Source of the DNA: Cristatella mucedo
Lineage: Eukaryota > Bryozoa > Phylactolaemata > Cristatellidae
Length of the DNA: 20,000 bases
Assembly: GCA_009760855.2 (NCBI GenBank)
Contig: WPIO01000054.1
Location: forward strand, 2,487,501-2,507,500
Direction: 5' to 3'
Part shown: positions 1 to 8,911 of the stretch, piece by piece
How the letters are laid out: each line of letters begins with the position of its first letter
Numbering within the stretch: position 1 is the stretch's first letter
Program-made: the position numbers and the translations under genes
The notes under the pieces: generated by a model
What the model was told of the DNA's origin: nothing
The model's input: only the letters and a program-made list of their open reading frames with translations
The model's database searches: none

Positions 1-185
1 CTCTCTCTCTCTCTCTCTCTGCCAGTCCTCCTCACTCAACCTCTGTTCCACCCTCTCCTCCTCCTCCTCTCTCTCTCTCTCTCTAGATATCTCTCTATCT
101 CTCTCGCTTTCTTTCACAGTCTCCTCCTCCTCTCTCTCTCTCTCTCTCTCTAGATATCTCTTTCTCTCTCTTGCTCCCTCTCTCT

Positions 186-236
<51 letters not shown>

Positions 237-262
237 GATATCTCTTTGCCCTCTCTCTCCCG
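1..262. repeat. Polypyrimidine (CT)n microsatellite cluster
   Basis: Almost pure CT runs broken by short interruptions; the motif TCTAGATATCTCT recurs three times between CT blocks, so the tract has grown partly by duplication of a compound unit. The left edge is cut by the window. Open frames read through it are low-complexity artefacts. Confidence 0.95.
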
Positions 263-714
263 TAGCTGTCTTAAGACTACTGTCTGTGATTCACCATTGC
301 TAGGTCTAGATCGTACTTGTTTGCAGGCAAATCGCCAAAGTAAGGTTTGATACATCTTTCGCGGTGCAACTGCTAGCACTGACCAACACTAGTAGTACCA
401 TTCAACAGAGGTGCAATAGCCGAGCATCTCTGGTTCTCTTCCGAGAATTCTCTCTATGCATCTCTCTTAGCATGTCTTTAGCGTATCCTGCCACTGTTCT
501 GTAGGATGCAGTCGCTGATGTAGGTTATGAGTGATGTAGGATGCTGATGTAGGATGTAGGTTGGCACTTATTAGAAGTAGGACAGATGAGCCATATGAGA
601 AACCTTTTACCTACGAACTTTGACCTACAGTATTATTTAAATGCTAGGAAACATAAAATCTGGCACGATACACCCGGTATTTGGTCTGCCTAAATTTGGT
701 CCCTGAACTGTTTT
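263..714. other. Unassigned non-coding stretch
   Basis: No exon with matching splice sites and phase, no RNA gene and no repeat copy was recognised. A short direct repetition of GATGTAGG-type words lies at about 505-560. It lies upstream of the first recognised exon and may be an earlier intron or flanking DNA. Confidence 0.5.
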
Positions 715-872
715 TCGGCTTATGTATGCCTGCTGAAATTGTGCTTGTCGTCACCCCCAGATCAGTTGACCTTCTTCTATCAAGCATATGTAAAGTGCCT
801 AGAAGGAGACGTAATTCCTTCTTGGTGGTGCACACAGTTATTATTGCAATTATTGCGATTATTATCATAGAA
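715..872 (+). mobile_element. 3' end of a LINE (hairpin-tail family), fragment
   Basis: The stretch from about 725 (TGCCTGCTGAAATTGTGC) aligns with the 3' untranslated part of the copy at 11400-11460, and 791-833 is the shared tail (GTAAAGTGCCTAGAAGGAG) followed by ATTATTG repeats. The tail folds: AGAAGGA at 801-807 pairs with TCCTTCT at 816-822, and GTGC at 795-798 pairs with GCAC at 830-833. No coding part survives. Orientation is + from the tail order. Confidence 0.7.
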
Positions 873-1691
873 TCGACGTGCAACGACCCAGGACACGTGG
901 CTGGAGCCACCAGGAGCAGCCAAGCTAGCCAAGTCACGCCCCCGGAATACTCTTCCTTCCTGCCAGGTGAGGTGCATTGAGCTGCATTGAGCAGCTGTAT
1001 TCGGCTTCACATCTTTCGGTGCTCATTTTTTGAATGTCTCTCTCGTCTTAAATATGCTCAAGTCAATGCTCAATTTATGGCAAGTTCCTTAAAATCGATG
1101 CCCCTAGATTCTTGACCGTGCCGTTAGGGTGCCAGGTGCACATTCATGTGTGGGCGTTACATTGCTATTGGTGTTGAGGGACGGAGCACATTCGTCCACC
1201 AGTCTTCTCCTTTCGCCACTACGATCAACGCGAGGGGAATAGAGAGTGCTCCTACTTCTTGAACATCTACCACCGTGACGACTTGGTTTACGACTCAGAA
1301 GTGCATACCAGCAGCAGCTGAAGGTCTTCGAGGAAAGCGAACGGGTTACAGGTCAAGGGTCACCGTTATAAGAATGGCCCCTGTACCAGGAGCAAATGTC
1401 TGAGAGAGGGATTCTGACTGCACTTCCGTCGCTCCGGCTGGCTGCTCCTCTAGCTGGCGGTCATGTCCTTCTAGATGAGATGCCGACTGCTGCTCTGGCA
1501 ATCTGGTAGCTCACGGGTGCTAGGAGGAAGGAAGGCCCGTTGTGTTTTTCTGCTGCTGTTTTAATTAGCTCGAATACCTCGTCTGCAGCCATTGATTAGG
1601 CAGCTGGCAAAGCATAGCTTCCTGCCACGACCCATCTACATACCCCCACTTTCCGAACAATGCTCGATGCAAGTACTTCCCCGGGCTCTCA
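873..1691. other. Unassigned stretch, moderately GC-rich
   Basis: No domain is recognisable. An open stretch of 47 codons on the + strand at 1178-1321 has a possible phase-1 acceptor (GTTGAG before 1179) and a varied peptide containing HYDQREGNRECSYF, but no convincing donor and no family resemblance. It could be a lost or very divergent exon of the host gene or chance; I do not call it. Confidence 0.4.
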
Positions 1692-1797
<106 letters not shown>

Positions 1798-2310
1798 AAA
1801 CAGGATTTTTCTTGCCTGCTCATAGTTGCTCAATTCGCTAGCTATTCTGACAATCGGCAATCTTGGATTGTCGAGCTCATTGCCGAAACTCGATGCTTTA
1901 ACCGTTCGTCTAATAAATTTAGGCTTCTGGAATAAATGGATATCTAAATAAATTAAATATACTATATAACAAATAAAATAAAAATAGCAATTATAAAAAT
2001 ATTATAAACTATTTTGAATACTTGGAATCTACTTTTCTTTGTTGCATCAAACAGCTGCACTATCGGTTGTGCATGAGAAGCAGCTTTTTCTTGGAGTGCA
2101 CTCTAGAAATCTCGACGTCGTAATTGATAATAAATTAATATATATATATATATAATTACGTTATCTTAAATCACAATTATTCGAGCAGTCCCCATGGCTG
2201 CCTGAAGTTACGAGCCGGAGACACATACACACATACATAAATGCATACATACATTTGCATTAAGGTCAACGAATCGGACCAGCCTTTATTCATACAGGCA
2301 CATACTGCAG
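1798..2310. other. AT-rich intron or flank upstream of the first exon
   Basis: 1930-2030 is strongly AT-rich, and a short (TA)n run lies at 2137-2154. Sequence resembling CATACATA repeats lies at about 2223-2252. No exon was recognised. The pyrimidine-rich end CCTTTATTCATACAGGCACATACTGCAG is the probable 3' splice site of the next exon (split here only by its own AG at 2297). Confidence 0.5.
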
Positions 2311-2539
2311 GTACCTGAATCTTGTCGCCAGTGGGTGAAGCTATTTCGCTGCTTGCGGACCGTCCGGTTCTCACTGGCTCGAAGCCCGATTGCCGGATCT
2401 CTTGTAGGTAGCTCGCTGTATTACCACTGCACTCAGGACGGCTTTACGGTACTACCCACTAGCGTGCTGACATGCATTCAAATGGCTGATGGCACTATGC
2501 ACTGGCTCGGAGGTGGTGCCGATTCGCTGCGCTGCGTTG
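2311..2539 (+). CDS. SVEP1-like: SVEP1-like gene, exon with sushi/CCP domain (first exon seen)
   Basis: This exon encodes a sushi (complement control protein) module of a large extracellular protein. Visible sushi features are a first Cys in FRC, then VGSSLYYHC, TQDGF, VLTC, MHWL and LRC, which gives the C..C..C..C spacing, the tryptophan before the last Cys and the VGS-Y-C strand. The donor at 2540 (GTTG/GTAAGT) is strong and leaves phase 1, which joins in frame to the HYR exon at 3761. The 5' boundary is uncertain: AG ends at 2310, 2331 and 2340 are all phase 0; 2311 has the best pyrimidine tract. A phase-0 start would mean an unseen upstream exon ends between codons. Sushi modules usually mediate protein binding in secreted or surface proteins. 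Confidence 0.72.
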
Positions 2540-2587
2540 GTAAGTCTTCGGCAGCTGGTCGTCATCGACCAGCCCGGAGATAGAGAT

Positions 2588-2589
<2 letters not shown>

Positions 2590-2661
<72 letters not shown>
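2590..2661. repeat. (GA)n microsatellite in intron
   Basis: About 36 uninterrupted GA units in the intron following the first sushi exon, only 50 bases past the donor. Confidence 0.97.
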
Positions 2662-2666
<5 letters not shown>

Positions 2667-3199
2667 CAGGTCGCCACAGGTGCCCCTCTACCCCACTCGG
2701 ATCTTCCTCTAAGCTTCGGAGCCGGGTGGCAGGGCGGCAGGCGTGACAGTATCTAGGCCTGGGCCGTGCAGGGCCGAGTCCCCGGGGTCAGGCTTACGCT
2801 GAGCTGACTTTGTGGATGAACAGCTTAACGGCCATTGACGGGTGAGCAGCCGCTTGTATTTTCTGCTGGTTCGAATTCGATGGCCGATCGCCCGTTGAGC
2901 CTCGGCTGAGCTCCAAGTCGAGGCTTTTCGTGAGAAAGAGTGAGGCATCGCCTATGCACAGGGCAAATGGTCAAACTCTCAGAAATAAATGGACGTCTGT
3001 TCCTTTTTTTCTAGACACTCGAATAAGCTTTCGAATGTCGTGCGAAACCTGCATCGACAGAGTTTAACCAGCCGAAAGTAGAAGCACCTAGCTGCGATGG
3101 CTGCTAATGCAAGCACCGTCTTATTTCAACGACATCTCATCCAAGCAAATCGAAGTTTAGTAACTAACCAATTCACGTACCTCTTTTCCGGTATACGAA
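2662..3199. other. Intron sequence, first half GC-rich
   Basis: 2690-2950 is GC-rich without a domain-like open frame or matching splice pair. 2951-3199 is ordinary intron sequence. Nothing further recognised. Confidence 0.5.
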
Positions 3200-3436
3200 G
3201 AGTGCCTAGAAAGAGGTCGAGTTCTCCCTTTATTTTTAAGACAAAGATAGTGTAACTTCAGGGGTAGCTCCGCAAAGATGCACTAGATGCCCACACTACT
3301 ATGCGTTTCAATCAAACCCGTGAGCAAGAAAATGCGTATGATGGCTAGGAGCACACGTGGTTTGCAATTCTTGGTATTCTGTATTCTTAGTATTCTGAGG
3401 GTGCCTTATCGAGTGTATTATTATTATTATTATTCA
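3200..3436 (+). mobile_element. LINE/SINE hairpin tail split by about 165 bp
   Basis: 3200-3228 carries the left half of the shared tail (GAGTGCCTAGAAAGAGG...GTTCTCC), and 3396-3436 carries the right half (GAGGGTGCCTTATCGAGTG plus ATT repeats). Together they make one tail copy interrupted by about 165 unrelated bases. TTCT stands at both edges of the interruption, compatible with a 4-bp target duplication or with slippage, since TATTCT also repeats just inside the right edge. The inserted stretch shows no terminal inverted repeats. Confidence 0.6.
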
Positions 3437-3760
3437 GGAACTTTCCCGTCTAATTATCTAGTTCACCAACTGCAAGCCTATAGGATTTCTCAGATGTAAA
3501 TTTTCTCATTTCCCAATTGCTATCTATCACCACTCTTCAGAATAGTTTCGTAGCATAGAGTGGGTGTTCTTTATTCGGCCTGACATTGTATTGGCTCTAT
3601 AAGTTTTAAAATTCGTGGTATATCTTCATGCAGAAATTCTTGGGAGCTGCAACCACCTAGCACTAGCTTTTGATATAAGCTCTCCACATTTTAGTGTCAT
3701 GGCTTGCTGGTCACGCAAGCCTTCTTCAACATGTAACCAACCACTGGTGGTTCATTGCAG

Positions 3761-4003
3761 ATACAGAGCCTCCACAGGTTCAGAACGTCGCCTGCCGACA
3801 AGCTCTGACAATCGCCGAATATGACACGCCTTCATTTACTGAGCCAGTTTTTACCGACAACGGGGTAATTGTCAGCACCTCAAAGACACCGAGCTGGCTT
3901 TATCCAAGCGAAACGGTTCTGCTGAGCAATGTCATCGTGTGGTATAGTGCCACCGACCAGGACAACAATACCCAACGTTGCTCTGTGACCATCATGGTCG
4001 TAG
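3761..4003 (+). CDS. SVEP1-like: SVEP1-like gene, exon with HYR domain 1
   Basis: A single 243-nt phase 1-1 exon encodes one HYR (hyalin repeat) module of 81 residues, the usual size. Key features are EPPQVQNVAC near the start, FTEPVFTDNG, the aromatic strand IVWYSATDQDNN and RCSVTIMVV at the end, with one Cys near each end as in other HYR modules. The acceptor is TTCATTGCAG/AT and the donor GTAG/GTAAGG. Joined to the preceding sushi exon it reads V-D-T-E-P-P across the junction. HYR modules are immunoglobulin-like adhesion folds and commonly occur next to sushi modules in secreted proteins, as here. Confidence 0.88.
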
Positions 4004-4557
4004 GTAAGGTCAATCTGTCTGCTGGCGTGTCCAGCTGTGAAAGCCTGCGCGTGCCAACGGCACCGTCTCTAAATGAACAGCTGGTCAACCGGCCCACCTG
4101 GATTTAAATAGTGGCCAGTAGTGGTACAAATCTCGGAACAGTCTCGGTACAAATGATTCGTCAACCGTTCCCAGATTGGCACTAGCTCGATTGTGCTGCT
4201 GTAATTATATTACTACGGAGGTGGTAACTGATAGTACACTAATCTCAACGTTCCGGCTTTGAATAGGACGTTCCATGTTTTGCGAAGTAGTGGAGGGAAA
4301 CTAAAGGATGACGAATGAGGCTCGTGCATCAAAATCATGCAGTGTTGCCAACTGGAGCTCAATTACTGACGGTTCATTATTATATTATATTATTATTATT
4401 GTTATATTATATTATTATTATATTGACGATTCACCTCTTCTCAGGCTGTTCCTTGCCTATCGAGTATAGATAAAGTGGTATGTAGGCTCACTTCAATGCC
4501 GTCGCTACGATCGGCTAGCTTTGTACTTCGGGTGGTGAGGAAGTGCTTGATAGGTGA
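4004..4557. other. Intron with (ATT)n tract
   Basis: Follows the HYR donor. 4376-4425 is an ATT/ATATT tract. It resembles the 3' ends of the LINE tails in this window, but no hairpin motif precedes it. Nothing else recognised. Confidence 0.5.
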
Positions 4558-4586
4558 TGAGAGAGAGGGGGAAGAGAGAGAGAGAG

Positions 4587-4651
<65 letters not shown>
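4558..4651. repeat. (GA)n microsatellite
   Basis: GA units with GGGAGAA interruptions in the first third, pure thereafter. The long serine/leucine-rich frame on the minus strand here is a product of the repeat. Confidence 0.97.
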
Positions 4652-5252
<601 letters not shown>

Positions 5253-5456
5253 GGATAGACTGAGTCGGAAAGGGAAACCGAGAGAGTGACAGCACAGTGG
5301 AAGGTGTAGCGAGGAGGTGAGGCACAACGCGATTTTTTCTGACGTGCTGAATCCCTTGTTGAGTTGTGAGCAATAAGCGGCTGTCATTTTTCATGAGTTG
5401 CTGGCGTGCGAAGTGTCTCATCAGCATTTCGCTCACGGCTTCTCGCGCTCCCTTAG

Positions 5457-5747
5457 AGGCCAAGCTGCCGCTGGTCACGTGCCTAAGTCCGCTGATCGTT
5501 TACATAAGTTCGGCATCACAATCGGTAACCGTGAGTGCAGCCGACTTCACCGGCCATGTCAACGCTGTGAACTCAATCGCCACGACTTTCACACCGTCGA
5601 CAATGACGTTCAGTGCAGCTGACATCTCCCCTGCTGGCGGTCCCAGCGTGGCAGTATCCTCCAGCGGCCTATATCGCTATCGGAGCTCCTTGTCACGTGG
5701 TCTAATCAATGCCGAGTCGCATTGCAGTCTGCCCGTGTTTGTTCTCA
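5457..5747 (+). CDS. SVEP1-like: SVEP1-like gene, exon with divergent HYR domain 2
   Basis: A 291-nt phase 1-1 exon (97 residues). The acceptor is CTCCCTTAG/AG and the donor CTCA/GTAAGT. The peptide opens with AKLPLVTCLSPLIVYI and closes with ESHCSLPVFVL, which keeps the HYR Cys pair and the terminal beta strand. The centre (VTVSAADFTGHV, MTFSAADISPAGG) has lost the usual W-x-P and ATDN signatures and is about 15 residues longer than normal. I call it HYR from the Cys pair, the phase, and its position directly after HYR 1 and before a sushi exon. The junction with the previous exon reads V-E-A-K-L-P, like the D-x-x-P-P opening of HYR modules. A different immunoglobulin-like fold is possible. 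Confidence 0.7.
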
Positions 5748-6087
5748 GTAAGTATCTATGCCCGCTCAACCGATTCTGCTGTTGCTGCTGCTGCCTGAAA
5801 ACACAGACGGGCTGCCTGAGTTAGCAGGCATCCGAAGACTTGCGTTCCGAGACTGGCTACCTCGGACTCTAGATTGAAAAGAAATTTTGCTGCGCCTGGT
5901 CACATTATGGCCGCGCAGGTTCAGGATAGTAAGCACCACTCACATTCTGTTCATGCTTTTACTCGACGTCTCGCTAGGGAAAAGAGAGGTACCTGCACTC
6001 CTACCTCTTCGTACCATTCTCATTACTAGACAGCAATATCAACTCCAGTGTAAAATGGTGACGTAACGACATACCCTGACACAGCAT
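5748..6087. other. Intron, nothing recognised
   Basis: Begins with GTAAGTATCT and a short CTG-type run at 5775-5795. I see no exon, RNA gene or repeat copy. Confidence 0.5.
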
Positions 6088-6380
6088 TCAAAAAAAAAGC
6101 TAAACACGCCTTTCTATGACAGCATTTAGCGGGTCCTTACGATTCGTCCTTTGTTTGCTCATGCGCGCTGATACTGTACGCGCTGCTACTAACCATATCT
6201 ACATGTTGACTCTGTGCGTTTAACATCTAACAGCGTCATGCTTGATGACATACTGCCGATAATAATTCCGTCAAGCTTTCTTTCAAGCATCTGTAGAGTG
6301 CCTAGAAAGAGATTCACTTCTCTGAGGGCAATACTAGGTGATTATTATTATTAGGCAATAACAGGTGATTATTATTCTTT
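6088..6380 (+). mobile_element. LINE 3' end (hairpin-tail family), truncated copy
   Basis: 6110-6235 aligns base for base over long stretches with 11315-11420 (shared words AGCATTTAG, GGGTCC, GATTCGTCCTT, ACTAACCA). 6296-6330 is the conserved tail (GAGTGCCTAGAAAGAGATTC...CTCTGAGGG) followed by ATT repeats, which occur twice around a duplicated GGCAATA. Only the last few codons and the untranslated tail of the LINE remain. The inner tail stem is AGAGA/TCTCT. Confidence 0.78.
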
Positions 6381-6504
6381 AAAATGTCTTGGAGAAGTTT
6401 GCTTCTAGAAATACCTCTTTGATTCTGATGAAATTTACTACTCTTTGTGTAGATCAGTCTCAAATTAATTGAGCTAGGTGGGCAGACGACTTACAGCGTC
6501 CCCT

Positions 6505-6785
6505 TCTGTCTGTCTGTCTATCTGCCTGCCCGTCTGCTTGTCTATCTGTCTATCTGTCTATCAGTCTATCTGTCTATCTGTCTATCTGTCTGTCTGTCTG
6601 TCTGTCTGCCCGTCTCTGTCTGTCTCTATCTCTGTCTGTCTGTCTCTCTGTCTGTCGCTGTCTGTCTCTGTCTGTCTCTGTCTGTCTCTGTCTGTCCCTG
6701 TCTGTCTGTCTGTCTGTCTCCCTGCCTCCCTTTCTCTCTGTCTGTCTTTGTCTTTCTCTGTCTCTCTGTCTCTCTTTTCTCTCTC
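6505..6785. repeat. (CTGT)n/(CT)n compound microsatellite
   Basis: CTGT tetranucleotides mixed with CTAT, then CTGTCTCTGT decay and CT runs. Cysteine/leucine/serine-rich frames across it are artefacts of the repeat. The AG at the end (CTATACAG before 6793) resembles an acceptor but opens no domain-like frame. Confidence 0.95.
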
Positions 6786-7198
6786 TATACAGACCGAAAC
6801 CTGGCGATTCTGGTGCAGACTCCCAGGCTCGCACGTTTGTCCACGAACGTGGCTATGAAACCCTCGAGTGTCCGTTGGCTGAGCCTTGATCCGTTCGAGC
6901 TAAGCTGTCAGACCGGTGTGTGCCACAGATCCTTGTTGTTCGAACCGCATGCAGGTGAATGGCCAGAAATGTGGTAAGGTCTGAACCTTTTAGAGGAAGG
7001 GCTCGACCATGACCCGATCTGAGCCAGCCAACCGCAGTTAAAAGATATCGCTCTGAATGCATGCATTGCTATGCTCATAATTAAAAAAAAAGTACCTGTC
7101 TGTCTTTCCGGCTTTGCATCGAGGAGGATATTCATACCAGTGACATAAAGGATTGGCTGCTGAATCCGAGGCTGAAAGTGATGCATCTGCTGCCGAAT
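6786..7198. other. Intron, nothing recognised
   Basis: A GGTTCGAAC-like word lies on the minus strand at about 6936-6948, but no A-box partner or tRNA fold fits. No exon found. Confidence 0.45.
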
Positions 7199-7346
7199 GA
7201 ATGTAAATATATACAATTAATTTGTACAGAAATCCAAGAGAACTTAATCTCTATTCAGGCGCTTCACGTATGCCATGGGATCGAGCCCACGACTTCGGCC
7301 AAACCTTGGTCGGGGGATAGCACCTTAACAACTGGGCCAAATGCGT
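7199..7346 (-). mobile_element. tRNA-derived SINE with LINE-type tail
   Basis: Read on the minus strand, the head starts near 7345 with an A-box-like TGGCCCAGTTGTTAAGG. A B-box-like GTGGGCTCGATCCCA follows about 40 bases later. Only about ten bases after that comes the shared tail (GAAGCGCCTGAATAGAGATT, AGTTCTC) and an AT-rich end. The whole unit is about 145 bp. The tail is the same as the 3' end of the LINE at 11125-11578, the usual arrangement where a SINE borrows a LINE's reverse transcriptase. Confidence 0.68.
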
Positions 7347-7465
7347 CTGAGGCTAATGTGACGCTTTTAGCACGCGTAGCTTCTTCACAAAGTTGAGCCT
7401 GTTTCAGAAGCCCGCAAGTAATCACGATCGATCGGCAGCGCAGGCATCTTTGTATGATAACACAG

Positions 7466-7663
7466 ATTCGCCTTGCTCAGAGCTGGCAGCGCCGACGTCT
7501 CAGAACTCGGTTAGAACTTGCTACCAGCTCACGGACTACGTGACCCAATGCAATTACGAGTGTAAGTCGGATTTCGTATTCTCTGATATCGACGGCGTAA
7601 ACCTGCGAATGACGTGCGATATAACGACAGATGCTCGATGGGGCTATGTTGCCGACTGCGAAG
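7466..7663 (+). CDS. SVEP1-like: SVEP1-like gene, exon with sushi/CCP domain after the HYR pair
   Basis: A 198-nt phase 1-1 exon of 66 residues. The cysteines fall as SPCSEL, RTC, TQC, YEC, MTC and ADC, with the sushi hallmarks P after the first Cys segment, C-N-Y-E-C-K-S-D-F, and W before the last Cys. Six Cys instead of four suggests an extra disulfide, known in some sushi modules. The acceptor GATAACACAG/AT is weak in pyrimidines but gives the required phase; the donor is GAAG/GTATGA. The next intron is only 60 nt. The sushi directly after two HYR modules matches the SVEP1 order as I recall it. Confidence 0.8.
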
Positions 7664-7723
7664 GTATGATGCCTCAACGCTGCCTTTACAAGAAGATTTT
7701 TGCTGACTGAAAACTCCTTTTAG

Positions 7724-7962
7724 CGAGTGCTGTACGCGAAGGATTACAAAGTGACGATGCTGGCGCATTAATTGCAGAGGCGTATCCTGCCACGCAAACC
7801 ATACACGCTACGGTCGCCGTGGCAGGGACGAGCCTTGTAGACACTTGCTTCCTAGCTATTGGGGAAGCTTTCATCGATCAACTGGGATCGAGCGCAACAT
7901 GCGACAGCTGGGGAATCGTGCTCGAGTTTGGCGTGCTAGCAGCAAACGGCTCGGCTTCACAG
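7724..7962 (+). CDS. SVEP1-like: SVEP1-like gene, unnamed module, first exon
   Basis: A 239-nt exon, phase 1 in and phase 0 out, giving about 80 residues. The acceptor ACTCCTTTTAG/CG is strong and follows a 60-nt intron; the donor is ACAG/GTGAGC. I recognise no named domain. It is Ala/Val-rich with predicted strands (TIHATVAVAGTSLVDTC, WGIVLEFGVLAANG) and two Cys (VDTCFL, ATCDSW). With the exon at 10170 it forms one module of about 168 residues whose outer boundaries are both phase 1, like the shuffled modules around it. Position matches the stretch between the fourth sushi and the GCC2/GCC3 repeats of SVEP1. Confidence 0.72.
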
Positions 7963-8204
7963 GTGAGCAAAGCTCTAAGCTCGGATCTCCCGAGGGCTGC
8001 GAGCAGCTGCTCAGATAAGTTCTAGCCGAGCTGTTTCACCAGATTTCGAGCTTGATATGTCCATAAGCAATCTCGGGACATCACGTGTTTCTCTCTCTCT
8101 CTCCTTTACTTTTCTTAAAGACTCGAGCTAGTGACAAAAAGCTTCGGCTCTGCTTATCCTACACATTGGGGCTGGTCTTCTATTACTCTGCTGGCCAAGG
8201 CCTC

Positions 8205-8438
8205 TTCCTTATCCTTTCCTCATCCTTTATCCTTATCCTTATCTTTATCCTTATCCATATACTTATCTTTATCCTCTATCCTTTATCCTTTATCCTTATT
8301 CTTTTTCTTATCCTAATCCCTTATCCTTATCCTTTATCCTTTATCCTCTATCCTTATCTTTATCCTTTATCCTTTATCCTCTATCGTTTATCCTTATCTT
8401 TATCCTTTATTCTTTATCCTCTATCCTTTATCCTTTCA
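8205..8438. repeat. (CCTTAT)n / (CCTTTAT)n satellite-like tract
   Basis: About 230 bases of CCTTAT and CCTTTAT units with CTCTATC variants. Both unit lengths are interspersed, which shows slippage with unit exchange. This is not the metazoan telomere unit (CCCTAA). It directly abuts a LINE 3' fragment at 8445. Confidence 0.93.
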
Positions 8439-8444
8439 ACTGCT

Positions 8445-8586
8445 GTTGACTCAGGCACTTTCTTTCCAGCCATCACGTTCTGCTACTTCTATAATACATA
8501 CCCCATTTCATGCTCTCCTGACTCAGTCATACTTCTCACTTTCTTTACAATGCGAGATTAAGTTTGCTGATCGCCTATCGCACGTA
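8445..8586 (+). mobile_element. Third copy of the L2-like LINE 3' region
   Basis: 8444-8560 aligns with the minus-strand LINE near 12360-12480 and with 17240-17400; shared words are CTGCTACTTCTAT, CTCTCCTGACT and CACTTTCTTT. Divergence is high and the hairpin end is missing, so this is an old 3'-truncated remnant in + orientation. Confidence 0.62.
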
Positions 8587-8660
8587 CACTCATGTACTCA
8601 CACGTCAGCAATAAATACGTACTTGGGGTATTGCTAGTTGAGTCTTATGGATTACAGACA

Positions 8661-8706
8661 TACATCCATTGATACATGTACAGACATAGATACATGTACA
8701 GACATA
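8661..8706. repeat. Two-copy 18-bp tandem repeat
   Basis: TACATGTACAGACATAGA occurs twice in direct succession at about 8670-8705, with a degraded copy upstream at 8652. Confidence 0.85.
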
Positions 8707-8730
8707 GACAAGCGCGAGTGTAAAGGTAAA

Positions 8731-8911
8731 TGTAAGCGCAGCCGAGACAACAAGCTGAGTTCTCCAAACGATTTCGGGCAAAGCATGATAAATGTAAGCG
8801 CAGCCGAGACAGCAAGCTGAGTTCTCCAAACGATTTCGGGCAAAGCATAATAAATGTAAGCGCAGCCGAGACAGCAAGCTGAGTTCTCCAAACGATTTCG
8901 GGCAAAGCATA
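8731..8911. repeat. 62-bp tandem repeat, three copies
   Basis: Units start at 8731, 8793 and 8855 with TGTAAGCGCAGCCGAGACA; the first two are full 62-bp units and the third ends at 8911. Copies differ at only a few positions (ACAACA/ACAGCA, CATGAT/CATAAT), so the array is young. A fragment resembling the unit start lies at 8711-8730. A minus-strand frame runs open through the units, but it is explained by a repeat length that happens to lack stops. Confidence 0.95.

Noticed and set aside
1178-1321. 47-codon open stretch as an upstream exon
   Set aside because: A possible acceptor exists but no good donor, and no sushi, VWA or other module pattern.
2860-2900. GGTTCGAATTCG as a tRNA B box
   Set aside because: It is a near-palindrome, and no A box or cloverleaf can be placed on either strand.
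6478-6858. Cysteine-rich + strand frame as a secreted peptide gene
   Set aside because: The cysteines come from reading CTGT repeats; periodicity is that of the microsatellite.
8205-8438. (CCTTAT)n tract as an interstitial telomere
   Set aside because: The unit is CCTTAT/CCTTTAT; the metazoan telomere is CCCTAA. No CCCTAA run is present.
8731-8911. 62-bp tandem repeat as a CRISPR array
   Set aside because: Units are contiguous without unique spacers, and the genome is eukaryotic.
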